From Nitrospirota bacterium (lineage in GTDB: Bacteria; Nitrospirota; Thermodesulfovibrionia; Thermodesulfovibrionales; JdFR-88): DNA of 64,000 nucleotides. This document shows positions 43,410 to 51,398 of the stretch, piece after piece (within the stretch, counting starts at the first letter, position 1; each line of letters begins with the position of its first letter). The position numbers and the translations under genes are program-made. The stretch spans positions 310,001 through 374,000 of the forward strand of contig JAKBYX010000001.1 of the NCBI GenBank assembly GCA_021840255.1. The letters run 5' to 3'. The notes below the pieces were generated by a model. The model had not been told where the DNA came from, searched no databases, and saw only the letters and a list, made by a program, of their open reading frames with translations.

Positions 43410-45002
43410 GTGTATACCAATTTTCATGACTTTGGCATCTCGGACAAAGTATTGATAGCTCTCTCGGAGATGGGCTTCGAGGCGCCAACCCCCATACAGA
43501 TCGCGGCCATACCGCAGGCGCTCAAAGGTAAAGACATCATAGGGCAGGCCCAGACCGGCACGGGAAAGACGGCCGCTTTCGGCATACCCCTTCTTGAACT
43601 AAGGCCGGATGTCTCCCAAAAAAGCAGATACCCCTATGCCCTGGTCCTTACACCCACGCGCGAGCTTGCTGTGCAGGTGTGCGAGGAGCTTGGCAAGATG
43701 GGCGTACGGGCGGGCGTTGCCTGCCTGCCGGTTTATGGGGGGCAGTCCATAGAGCTTCAGATAAGAAACCTTAAAAGAGGGGTGGACATCGTGGTGGGCA
43801 CGCCCGGCCGTATCCTGGACCACATACAGAGAAAAACCCTTGTACTGAAGGAGATCAGGACCGTCGTCCTTGACGAGGCCGATGAGATGCTCAATATGGG
43901 GTTCATAGAGGACATAAAAAAGATACTGTCCGAGACGCCCGATGAGCACCAGACGATGCTTTTTTCAGCGACCATGCCTCGCGAGATACTTGCGATAGCC
44001 AAAAACCACATGAAAAAACCGGTGCACGTGAGCGTGGACGCCGGGCAGATGGTGGTGGCCAAGATAAAGCAGGTCTTTTATGAGGTGAGGGAAGAGGACA
44101 AGATAAAGGCGCTCACCCGCCTTGTGGATGTGGAGGGGCCCGCCCTTACGCTCGTCTTCTGCCACACCAAAAAAGAGGTGGATGACGTCTCCGGGAAGCT
44201 CCAGCAGATGGGATACCCGGCCGGCGCGCTCCACGGGGATTTTACCCAGAGCCACAGGGACGAGATGATGCGTAAATTCAAAAGCGGCGATATAGACATC
44301 CTGGTGGCCACCGATGTGGCGGCGCGCGGCCTCGACGTGCCAGATGTCTCACACGTCATCAATTTCAGCATCCCCCAGGACCCGGAGGGATATATACACC
44401 GCATAGGCAGGACCGGCAGGGCGGGCAGGCCGGGAATGGCCATTACCCTGGTGACCCCAAGGCAGTACCGCCAGCTGAGGCTTATAGAGCTATCGGCAAA
44501 GACCCGCATCATGAAGGAGAAGCTGCCCACCGGGGCGGAGGTCAAAAAGGCAAGAGAAGACGACCTGGCGGCCGGGCTGGAAGAGATGATCGGAGAGGGC
44601 AAGCACGCGGCCCTTTACCATCTGGCGGACAGTCTCCTTGAGAAATACGCCCCCAGGGACCTGGCGGCGGCGGCCATGTACATGATGTTGGGAGATGCCG
44701 AGGTAGAGGAGATCGAAGAGGTAAGGACCGGATTTTCCGAGGGCGGCAAGAAAGGTTTTACCCGTCTTTTCATGACCGTCGGCAGGAAGGACAAGATAAG
44801 GGTGGAAGATCTTGTAAGGTCCATCGCCGCGGAGGCGAACATCCCCCCCAGAAATATTGGCAATATAGCCCTTTTTGATACCTTCAGCTTCGTCGAAGTC
44901 CCGTCCGATATGGCCGATCGCGTCATCGGGGCGGTCAACGACAGCATCATTAAAGGCAGAAAAGTAAAAATAGGGCTCGCAAAAAAAAGGAAACAGGGAT
45001 AA
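43410..45002 (+). CDS. deaD: DEAD-box RNA helicase with a DbpA-type RNA-binding domain
   Basis: 530 residues. Q motif FHDFGISDKVLIALSEMGFEAPTPIQ, motif I QAQTGTGKTAAFG, Ia PTRELAVQV, II VLDEADEM, III SATMP, and VI HRIGRTGRAG. A C-terminal DbpA RNA-binding domain follows (FTRLFMTVGRKDKIRVEDLVR to VNDSIIKGRKVKIG). Such proteins (CsdA/DeaD) remodel ribosomal RNA or mRNA structure. AGGAG lies 7 nt before GTG 43410. Confidence 0.95.
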   Translation: MYTNFHDFGISDKVLIALSEMGFEAPTPIQIAAIPQALKGKDIIGQAQTGTGKTAAFGIPLLELRPDVSQKSRYPYALVLTPTRELAVQVCEELGKMGVRAGVACLPVYGGQSIELQIRNLKRGVDIVVGTPGRILDHIQRKTLVLKEIRTVVLDEADEMLNMGFIEDIKKILSETPDEHQTMLFSATMPREILAIAKNHMKKPVHVSVDAGQMVVAKIKQVFYEVREEDKIKALTRLVDVEGPALTLVFCHTKKEVDDVSGKLQQMGYPAGALHGDFTQSHRDEMMRKFKSGDIDILVATDVAARGLDVPDVSHVINFSIPQDPEGYIHRIGRTGRAGRPGMAITLVTPRQYRQLRLIELSAKTRIMKEKLPTGAEVKKAREDDLAAGLEEMIGEGKHAALYHLADSLLEKYAPRDLAAAAMYMMLGDAEVEEIEEVRTGFSEGGKKGFTRLFMTVGRKDKIRVEDLVRSIAAEANIPPRNIGNIALFDTFSFVEVPSDMADRVIGAVNDSIIKGRKVKIGLAKKRKQG

Positions 45003-45012
45003 AGGTAAAACA

Positions 45013-45044
45013 TTACGGGCGGCAGACGGCATTCGCGCCCGTAA
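45013..45044. repeat. hairpin carrying a fragment of the MITE-like repeat
   Basis: TTACGGGCG (45013-45021) pairs with CGCCCGTAA (45036-45044). The loop has AGACGGCATTCG, similar to the left end of repeat copies A and B. It probably also ends the opposite-strand gene at 45135 on the minus strand. Confidence 0.4.
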
Positions 45045-45053
45045 CAAAAAAGA

Positions 45054-45110
45054 AAGCCCCGCCCGCCTCGATTCCAGGGGAAACCCCACCGGGAAGCGGA
45101 TGCGGGGCTT
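45054..45110. terminator. large hairpin between convergent genes
   Basis: AAGCCCCGC (45054-45062) pairs with GCGGGGCTT (45102-45110), enclosing a second hairpin AGGGGAAACCCC. A-rich on the left. It lies between the helicase and the convergent gene at 45135, so it likely acts both ways. Confidence 0.65.
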
Positions 45111-45134
45111 GGCTGGCCTTGGTTTCCCCGCTTT

Positions 45135-45614
45135 CTACTTCATTCTCCAGCCCGCCCATTCCGGGATTCCGGCCTTGTTTCTGAGCACAAGAGTGCCGCC
45201 GTCTTTTTTGACCTCCTGGGCTATGATGGCAGGCTTGCCATCAAACGTAAGCCTGGAGCCGGTGACCTGGACACTGTCCCCTTTTGAGAACTTCATGTCC
45301 TGCCTTTCTATGTACCATTCCGGGCCAAGGTGAACGGATATGGTCTCCTTTTCAGTCTTCACCATCAGGTGAATGCCCGAATACATCCCGTGCATGGGGG
45401 TGAATTTCTGCACTGATTCGATCGTCCCTTTGACCGTCTCTACCGTTTGAGGATCGTACATCCGCTGGTAAGCCGACCCCGCCCCCCATCCGCCGCTACC
45501 CCTCCATCCGCGCCAGGCCTGGGCAAACGACGCTGAAGCGATCAAAAACACCGGGATGACGATACTGATCCAGACAATTTTTTTCCCGCTCATGGCTGTT
45601 TTCTTCCCGCTCAT
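45135..45614 (-). CDS. periplasmic OB-like protein of unknown function
   Basis: 159 residues (or 152 from ATG 45593) with a signal peptide and mature part of the pattern VETVKGTIESVQKFTP ... VHLGPEWYIERQDMKFSKGDSVQVTGSRLTFDGKP, typical of small periplasmic OB-fold proteins in anaerobes, some near magnetosome or redox clusters. The start region is duplicated: MSGKKTAMSGKK, with the ribosome binding site before the first ATG only. Function unknown. Confidence 0.7.
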   Translation of the reverse strand: MSGKKTAMSGKKIVWISIVIPVFLIASASFAQAWRGWRGSGGWGAGSAYQRMYDPQTVETVKGTIESVQKFTPMHGMYSGIHLMVKTEKETISVHLGPEWYIERQDMKFSKGDSVQVTGSRLTFDGKPAIIAQEVKKDGGTLVLRNKAGIPEWAGWRMK

Positions 45615-45810
45615 GGCTGTCTCCTTTCAGGGATAATGTGTGTCTGCCGTTTTTTTGGAACACGCCGGGAACATGACGCCGGGCAAAAAAAATTTAAAAA
45701 GGGAAATTCATTCCATTTTGAAATTGTGCATATACACATTTTTTCACAAAATCCATGAAAGTCAAATCAGTTTTTTACTTTTTGCTTTTTGTTTCTTGGC
45801 TCTTCAGGAT

Positions 45811-45840
45811 TTCGTGCGGGGGTGGACGACATTCGCTACA
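45811..45840. repeat. short fragment of the MITE-like repeat
   Basis: GTGCGGGGGTGGACGACATT resembles the left end of copy A (GTGCGGGGGGCGGACGGCATT), including a similar A/T-rich flank ending in TTCAG. Only about 30 bp is recognisable. No gene is seen in 45615-45867. Confidence 0.4.
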
Positions 45841-45867
45841 TCTAAAAATACGGGGACAAAAGCGCCT

Positions 45868-46989
45868 TCACTCGCAGACCACAAACGGCCTGGCCTTTCC
45901 CAGCCTTTTGCCTTTCAGGCCCAGCTCTTCAAGATGCCTTATCAGGCCCTCCCTGCGGAGCCTGATTATCCCCGTTACCGTCTGCGGCCCGAAGCCCGGG
46001 ACTTTCAGCAGGGACTCCCTGCAGGCGGTGTTTATCCGCACCGGGAAGAACTCCGGGTGCATGGAGGCCCATAGCTCTTTCGGATCTTTCTCCAGGCTCA
46101 GGTTCCCGTCACTAGCCAGCGGGATGTCGGTTTTGCTGAAACCGTACCTGCGCATCAGGAAGTCCACCTGGTACAGCCTGTGCTCGCGTGCGAACACGTA
46201 GTCAGGATCCGGAAGGCGCGTTTGCTCGCCGGGTATGGAAGGGCGGCCAAGACCCTTCTGGTACGCCGAAAAATACACCCGGTTGAACCTGAGCTTATTG
46301 TATATGCCGGACATGTATTCTATGATCTCGGAGTCCGTCTCATCGGATGCGCCCACGATGAACTGCGTGGTGCACTTGACCTTTTCGGCCCGTCCACCCT
46401 GTTGCCTTAACCTGGACATGAACTTCATCGGGCCGATAATGTCCCTCATGTAATCCTTCTGGCCGGAAAGCAGCTCAAAGCGTTTTTTACCGGGCGTCTC
46501 TATGTTCAGCGATACGGCGCTGGCAAGGGCAAAAGAATCTTCGATGGCCGCCTCCGAAGCCCCGGGGATCACCTTAAGGTGTATGTAGCCCTTGAACTGG
46601 TGCCTTTGCCTGAGAAGCCTCGCAACGGCGTTTATCCTGTCCATCGTGTTGTCCGGGTTGCCGATGACGCCGGAACTCAGAAACAGCCCGAACACCTTCC
46701 TTCTCCGTACGTAGTCCATGAATACATTGGCCACTTCCTCCGGCTGGAGCGTGCAGCGGGTTATGTCCGTGCCGGAGCGCAGGGGGCAATAGCCGCAGTC
46801 GTTTTTGCAGGTATTGGAAAGAAGCGTCTTAAGAAGGACGGAATAGCCGCCCTGGGGCAGTGCGACCGGATAAAGCCATTTACCTTCCTGCCCCCTTCTT
46901 CTATGGTCGTCCCTGTTCGTGCCGCACGCGCATGCCAGGTCAAAACGGGAGTCCGCGGACAGGACCCCAAGCTTCTCTATCGTGTCCAT
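45868..46989 (-). CDS. radical SAM protein of the DNA-repair-linked family with a helix-hairpin-helix
   Basis: 373 residues from ATG 46989. The radical SAM cluster motif is CKNDCGYC (Cys-x3-Cys-x2-Cys). Further core: FLSSGVIGNPDNTM, LKVIPGASEAAIEDSFALA, SLNIETPG, and FIVGASDETDSEI. The C-terminus has LLKVPGFGPQTVTGIIRLRREG, a helix-hairpin-helix. This matches a family annotated as putative DNA modification or repair rSAM proteins that is often paired with a uracil-DNA-glycosylase-like gene, not seen here. ATG 46989 overlaps the SIMPL-gene stop (TGATG), so an upstream extension of the frame is rejected. Confidence 0.8.
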   Translation of the reverse strand: MDTIEKLGVLSADSRFDLACACGTNRDDHRRRGQEGKWLYPVALPQGGYSVLLKTLLSNTCKNDCGYCPLRSGTDITRCTLQPEEVANVFMDYVRRRKVFGLFLSSGVIGNPDNTMDRINAVARLLRQRHQFKGYIHLKVIPGASEAAIEDSFALASAVSLNIETPGKKRFELLSGQKDYMRDIIGPMKFMSRLRQQGGRAEKVKCTTQFIVGASDETDSEIIEYMSGIYNKLRFNRVYFSAYQKGLGRPSIPGEQTRLPDPDYVFAREHRLYQVDFLMRRYGFSKTDIPLASDGNLSLEKDPKELWASMHPEFFPVRINTACRESLLKVPGFGPQTVTGIIRLRREGLIRHLEELGLKGKRLGKARPFVVCE

Positions 46990-47699
46990 CACTCTATACG
47001 AAAGACTATGTTCACCGTGGCTTTCAGTTCGATCTGCCCTGCCTCTATCGGGGTCTTTGCAGGCCCCTGGGCTTTTGCGCCCATCATGGTGAAGCCGTAC
47101 CTTGGGACCCTCCCGCAGGTGGGAGAAGCGCTCTTTATTTTTCCCAGTTTCACACCCAGAGAGGAGGCAAGCGCCTGCGCCTGCTGTTTCGCATTCACCG
47201 CGGCCCTGGCTATCAATCCGCCGCAATAGGCAGTTTCTTTCCCCAGCGTAAAATCAATGGATTCCATCCTGTTGGCCCCCGCGGCGAGCGCCTGGTCTAT
47301 GATCCGGCCAACCGTGTCCGTCTGGTGCGTTTTAACCAGCACCTGGTTTGTTACCTTGTAGCCGGTAAGGGTGTTCTTCTTCTGCTTTTCGTTCCATTCA
47401 TATACGGGGCGGACAGAGTATTTAAGGGTCTTCACATAGTCCCCGGCGCTGCCGTTTATCAGCCCCTCCAGCTTGCCCACCAATGCCTCCGCCTTGTTGG
47501 CGTTTTCCGTGGCCGCAAGCACCACGGATTTTTCAGTGGTTTCCACCGAAAGCACCAGTCCCGCCGTGTCCGGCTCAAAAAAACCCTGCTCTGAAGCGGA
47601 GATGGAGATGGCCCCCCCGGCTAGGCCTTCCTGCGCAAAGGCAATGCCGGATATGAGCAGGATACCTATCGTTAAAAATGCCGCTATGGTTAATTTCAT
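46989..47699 (-). CDS. SIMPL-domain exported protein
   Basis: A 236-residue protein with a signal peptide (AAFLTIGILLISGIAFAQ) and a SIMPL (DUF541) domain: ISISASEQGFFEPDTAGL, VLAATENANKAEALVGKL, YSVRPVYEWNEKQ, and AVNAKQQAQALASSLG. The family includes periplasmic antioxidant-type proteins of unclear activity. Its stop overlaps the radical SAM start. Confidence 0.85.
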   Translation of the reverse strand: MKLTIAAFLTIGILLISGIAFAQEGLAGGAISISASEQGFFEPDTAGLVLSVETTEKSVVLAATENANKAEALVGKLEGLINGSAGDYVKTLKYSVRPVYEWNEKQKKNTLTGYKVTNQVLVKTHQTDTVGRIIDQALAAGANRMESIDFTLGKETAYCGGLIARAAVNAKQQAQALASSLGVKLGKIKSASPTCGRVPRYGFTMMGAKAQGPAKTPIEAGQIELKATVNIVFRIE

Positions 47700-47834
47700 T
47701 TTTTATGATGCCTCCGGAGGATTTTTTATATCATAGAACAAAAAACCGGAATTGGGAAAGAGAGGCAAAAATCTGAATCATGCGCCCAATCGCCCGCCTG
47801 AGCTAACTTCCGCCCGGATCACTTCCGATTGCCT

Positions 47835-47870
47835 GTCTGAATACTTCCCGATCGGATGTATAATTCAGAC
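47835..47870 (+). promoter_or_regulatory. inverted repeat around a TATAAT box, upstream of the cytochrome gene
   Basis: GTCTGAAT (47835-47842) and ATTCAGAC (47863-47870) are a perfect inverted repeat; TATAAT (47859-47864) lies at its right edge. A -35 box is not convincing, which suggests activator dependence. ATG 47917 is 47 nt downstream. Confidence 0.55.
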
Positions 47871-47916
47871 ATATAAGCCGAAGGTCTTAATCATGCTGAT
47901 AGGCGAAGGCTGAAAA

Positions 47917-49827
47917 ATGAAAAAATATCTCCTGACGATGTTTTTTGGAACTCTTATTGCCTTGACGTTGGCTGGCAATGCAAAAACCGGAGCGCAAACA
48001 ACAAACACCGCTGACAGCTGCCCTTCTGCTAACAGTTGCATTTCATGCCACAGCGATGCGCAGAAAATGAAGGGGCTTGGCCACCCCGAATTCGCCATGA
48101 CCCTCAAAGAGGTAGCCAGGCAAACGGGCATGCCCGCCTCCTGTGAGATGTGCCACCTTGGCAACCCGGCGGACGGCACCGTTGCCGGCGCGCACAAAGG
48201 GGTTTTGGGGCTGTTAGTGGTCTTTAAAAAAGGGCAGACCGCCGTACCCCGAGGCTCACTGGCCGGGGAGGACAGGCAAGCAATAAAGAGTCTGAGGCCG
48301 CAAGGCCCCTTTGCGGGCACCGCGCTTTTCCCAAGGATAAAGAAGGATGGGAAACTCGTCCCCGATCCAAAAATTGCCGGCCTGCAGTGGCATGACAAGA
48401 ACCCTGGCACTATCGCATTTAATCCCGGCATCGCGCAAAGGACATGCGGCCTCTGCCACCCGGCTGAGGTGAAAAGCTACATGCACAGCACCATGGAGCA
48501 GACAGCGAACATGCGCCAATATGTGACATGGTTCAGCCCTCCGGGCCCTCAAAGTTGCGGTTTATGGACAGCCGGAAAAACGAAACCCGGCAATGAACAT
48601 TTCACGGCGCGCAACATGGGGGAATATAACGCCGTCAGCACCGCCCCGATAAACAGGCTGCAGGCGTTCACCAACCAGAGAAACTGCAACACCTGCCATG
48701 CGGGATGCCTGGACTGCCATTACACGCCTTTTAACAGTAAAGCCGTTAGTGTAAACGGAAAACCCAACACAGCCGGATTGCACACTTTTTCATTTACTCC
48801 TCCTGTGCTGTCATGCATGGGCGGCGGACGGTCGCTGATGTGCCATGCCACCCTCGAAAGGCGCAGAGGGGACGGGTTCATGAAAGGCGTGTTCGCAAGA
48901 AAAGCCGTAGCCGATCCGGACAATCGGAATTCACAGAAATACATCAACACCCCGGATGCCCATTATGCGGCAGGCATAACGTGTGTAGATTGCCACAGCC
49001 AAAACCACAAGACCCAAAACATGGGGGACCTGATAAGAGATCCAGAGCCGTCCCGGTGCGCCGGATGCCATAAGAGGGAAGCGGCCGCACACGGCAGGGG
49101 CGTACATAAAAACCTTTCGTGCGAAGCATGCCACACGTCTTTAGTGGCGGGATATGCCTTCAATTTCTGGGCGCCCGGAATCAGGTTTGGTATAAAAACC
49201 CCGCTGGACAGGCACCAGTTCTATAACGCAAACGCAATGCCTCCGGTCCTCATCAGAAATAAAGCCGGCCGATGGAACCCTTACCATATAGTCCCCCACA
49301 TTTCCTCCAACGTAAAAAAAGAAGAGGTCAGATTTTCGGGACGGCTGCTTTTCAGAGGCAGGCCCGATGTGAACATGGAAAGGCATTATCCCTCCAATGA
49401 TGCCTTTGCCGTTACAGGCGTGTATGAAAGCGGCGGGGACGGGGGCACGGTAATGGCATGGCTGAATGTGGACAAGGTGGCCCACGCGATCACGAAGGCG
49501 AGGAGCTGCGGCAGCTGCCATGGTGCGGGCGGAACGCAAAAAGTAACTGTTGATTATGAATGGATGTCATATCCGGATGCGGCTTACAAGGATGTGCTGG
49601 ACGGCCATTACACTATTGTGGCGGACAGGAAAGGCCTGAGGATAGAGGACATCACGGGAGCGGATGGCAAGACCGCGCCAGCGGGTCTTAGGCCGCTCGC
49701 GGGCAAATGGGACCTGCCCGGCGATTTTTCCATACCGGGAATCAAGGACAAAAAAGAATACGCCAAAGAGAAACGGAGATATGAGCGGATCTTGAAAACG
49801 GGCGGGAAATATCATACGGCGTTCTAG
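47917..49827 (+). CDS. exported nine-heme cytochrome c
   Basis: A 636-residue protein with a signal peptide (about 1-22) and nine CxxCH heme c motifs at about residues 41, 76, 177, 257, 264, 356, 381, 402 and 531. A tenth Cys-His pair, CMGGGRSLMCH (residues 300-310), has an eight-residue gap between the cysteines and may be a non-standard site. The C-terminal region beyond 540 lacks hemes. Multiheme cytochromes of this size carry electrons to periplasmic or extracellular acceptors; I could not assign a named family. It depends on the ResB/CcsB system found elsewhere in the window. No partner genes are adjacent. Confidence 0.88.
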   Translation: MKKYLLTMFFGTLIALTLAGNAKTGAQTTNTADSCPSANSCISCHSDAQKMKGLGHPEFAMTLKEVARQTGMPASCEMCHLGNPADGTVAGAHKGVLGLLVVFKKGQTAVPRGSLAGEDRQAIKSLRPQGPFAGTALFPRIKKDGKLVPDPKIAGLQWHDKNPGTIAFNPGIAQRTCGLCHPAEVKSYMHSTMEQTANMRQYVTWFSPPGPQSCGLWTAGKTKPGNEHFTARNMGEYNAVSTAPINRLQAFTNQRNCNTCHAGCLDCHYTPFNSKAVSVNGKPNTAGLHTFSFTPPVLSCMGGGRSLMCHATLERRRGDGFMKGVFARKAVADPDNRNSQKYINTPDAHYAAGITCVDCHSQNHKTQNMGDLIRDPEPSRCAGCHKREAAAHGRGVHKNLSCEACHTSLVAGYAFNFWAPGIRFGIKTPLDRHQFYNANAMPPVLIRNKAGRWNPYHIVPHISSNVKKEEVRFSGRLLFRGRPDVNMERHYPSNDAFAVTGVYESGGDGGTVMAWLNVDKVAHAITKARSCGSCHGAGGTQKVTVDYEWMSYPDAAYKDVLDGHYTIVADRKGLRIEDITGADGKTAPAGLRPLAGKWDLPGDFSIPGIKDKKEYAKEKRRYERILKTGGKYHTAF

Positions 49828-49832
49828 GCGGA

Positions 49833-50461
49833 ATGGATCGAGCGCTAATTTGGTTTAGACAAATTCCGATTGAATTCATTGATCGTGCGTGGGGGCGCAC
49901 CCATGTGTGCGCCCGTCATATCAATGGGCCCTACCATCAAGTAAGAGACAAAGCAGAGTTTCATAAACGGCTTAACAAGGCTATTTTGGTCAGTGCTACA
50001 GCAGATCCTTTCAATGTTTTCAAAGACAATAAAGACAGGTCTCTTTCCAGGTCCGAATGGGAAACAATCATAAGAAAAAGAATACAGGTCCAAAATTATG
50101 ATAAGCAAGAGACAATCTCGACTATAAAAACTCAGATTGGACAATATCTTTTTGCAGCAGTTTCTGGAAGCAAAATTTTATTTCATGCCGATAGACCTAA
50201 ATTGCTTTCTGCTCAAAAAAAGATGAAATTCCTGTTTTTGGAACCAAAGCAGAAGTCATAGAAGAGCGGAAAAGAAAAATGACTCGGCGGACAACAACAG
50301 GTGGCGGAAGGCGAAATTATAGCGGTTTTTCTTTCAGACTTGCTAAAGGCCTTTATTATCATGCTGGATCAAGCGCCCCTGCAAGTCAAAGGCAAACATC
50401 AGCACAAACCACTGAGGGCTTTTCCCCATGTCGAAAACTCTACTTTAAAACTTCTGGCTGA
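49833..50461 (+). pseudogene. frameshifted gene, or a gene using -1 ribosomal frameshifting
   Basis: A first frame (49833-50261) ends with LLSAQKKMKFLFLEPKQKS. At 50215-50221 is an A7 run in the phase A AAA AAG, a classic -1 slippery site. Shifting -1 there continues as DEIPVFGTKAEVIEERKRK through MTRRTTTGGGRRNYSGFSF to 50461. The downstream part resembles small proteins with a GFSFRLAKGLYY pattern. Lower GC than neighbours. It may be a decaying gene, a sequencing slip in the homopolymer, or real frameshifting. Confidence 0.5.
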
Positions 50462-50555
50462 TGGGGGGGAATGACTTCATAATATTTTAAAGGGGGTGTC
50501 ACCTTTTTGGTTTTTTCAAATTTAAACTACTTTTTCCAAAATCTGTCCCGCAAGC

Positions 50556-50861
50556 TTACGCTTGCGCGCGTCTTTTCGGCACAAATTTGATCTGCACCTC
50601 ATAGCCCAGGGCATGAGCGACTTTTTTGAGAGTCGTAAATGAAGCCCTTCCATAACCAGGGGATTCAAGTCTTGAGATGGCAGGGGTCTTGGTCCCGATT
50701 TTTCGCGCGAGTTGGGCCTGCGTCATCCTGGCCTTTGTCCTGGCCCTGATAACCTCGTTTGCGATCTGGAACTCTTCTTTTTGAGCCTCATATTCTTTCT
50801 TGACTCCCTCGTCTTTAAGCCATTCGGATTTTATTTTTTTGAAGTCTTTTAATTTTGCCAT
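50556..50861 (-). CDS. higA: Xre-family antitoxin (HigA type)
   Basis: 101 residues. The C-terminal half is a helix-turn-helix (MTQAQLARKIGTKTPAISRLESPGYG), and the N-terminal half (AKLKDFKKIKSEWLKDEGVKKEYEAQ) likely binds the toxin. AAGGAG is 8 nt before the ATG. It follows the toxin gene by 35 nt, the toxin-first order typical of HigBA. Controls its own promoter with the palindrome at 51231-51248 (inferred). Paralog: decayed copy at 40289. Confidence 0.88.
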   Translation of the reverse strand: MAKLKDFKKIKSEWLKDEGVKKEYEAQKEEFQIANEVIRARTKARMTQAQLARKIGTKTPAISRLESPGYGRASFTTLKKVAHALGYEVQIKFVPKRRAQA

Positions 50862-50896
50862 TGTGTTTTCTCCTTTTTGAAGATGCCACCCTAAGA

Positions 50897-51223
50897 TTAA
50901 TCTCCCAATATCTCCTTCATTCTATCGACTGCCATATCTATTTCTTTTTTCGGTGTCTTTTGCGTTTTCTTAATAAATCCATGCAATAAAACAATCCGCT
51001 GTCCGGTCATCGTAAAATAAAACACTCTCGCTATTCTATCCTTGCCTTTGGCCCTGATCTCAAAGAGCTTTCCACGTATATGTTTTACATAAGGCTCTCT
51101 TACATTTTGGGGTCCGTGCTCGATAAGCAGGTCCGTAATATTAATTATTCTGGCCTTGACGTCCGCCGGTATATCATTGAACCATTCCTCCAGTTTTTCA
51201 TCAACAACCACTGTCCATCCCAC
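50897..51223 (-). CDS. higB: RelE/HigB-type toxin
   Basis: About 108 residues from GTG 51223: VDEKLEEWFNDIPADVKARI, GKLFEIRAKGKDRIARVFYFT, and GQRIVLLHGFIKKTQKTPKKE, the pattern of HigB/GP49-like mRNA-cleaving toxins. GTG 51223 aligns with the decayed paralog (MGWTVVVD / MSWAIVLD). The -10 box ends only 5 nt upstream, so the mRNA would begin at or near the start codon, that is, be nearly leaderless. Confidence 0.86.
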   Translation of the reverse strand: MGWTVVVDEKLEEWFNDIPADVKARIINITDLLIEHGPQNVREPYVKHIRGKLFEIRAKGKDRIARVFYFTMTGQRIVLLHGFIKKTQKTPKKEIDMAVDRMKEILGD

Positions 51224-51228
51224 ATTCA

Positions 51229-51257
51229 ATATTAACAATATTGTTAATTATTTGCAA
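51229..51257 (-). promoter_or_regulatory. promoter and operator of the HigBA pair
   Basis: On the minus strand TTGCAA (51257-51252), 17-nt spacer, TAATAT (51234-51229). The spacer contains the 18-bp perfect palindrome (51231-51248) with core AACAATATTGTT, the same as in front of the decayed locus at 40063. Confidence 0.82.
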
Positions 51258-51398
51258 ATTGGATTTTTTGAAAAAGGCAAAATTCCTTTTTTTAATCCAT
51301 ATCAAATCCGTCCCTTAAATCTATAAATTTCCCCCCCTTCTTTTTCCGTGATATATTTTAAAAAAGCACTGTGCAAATACTCATACCGGAGGTGTGGA

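Noticed and set aside
47917-49827. Assigning the multiheme cytochrome to hydroxylamine oxidoreductase, tetrathionate reductase or nitrite reductase
   Set aside because: Heme count and spacing do not match any of these well enough, and no catalytic-site motif was seen.
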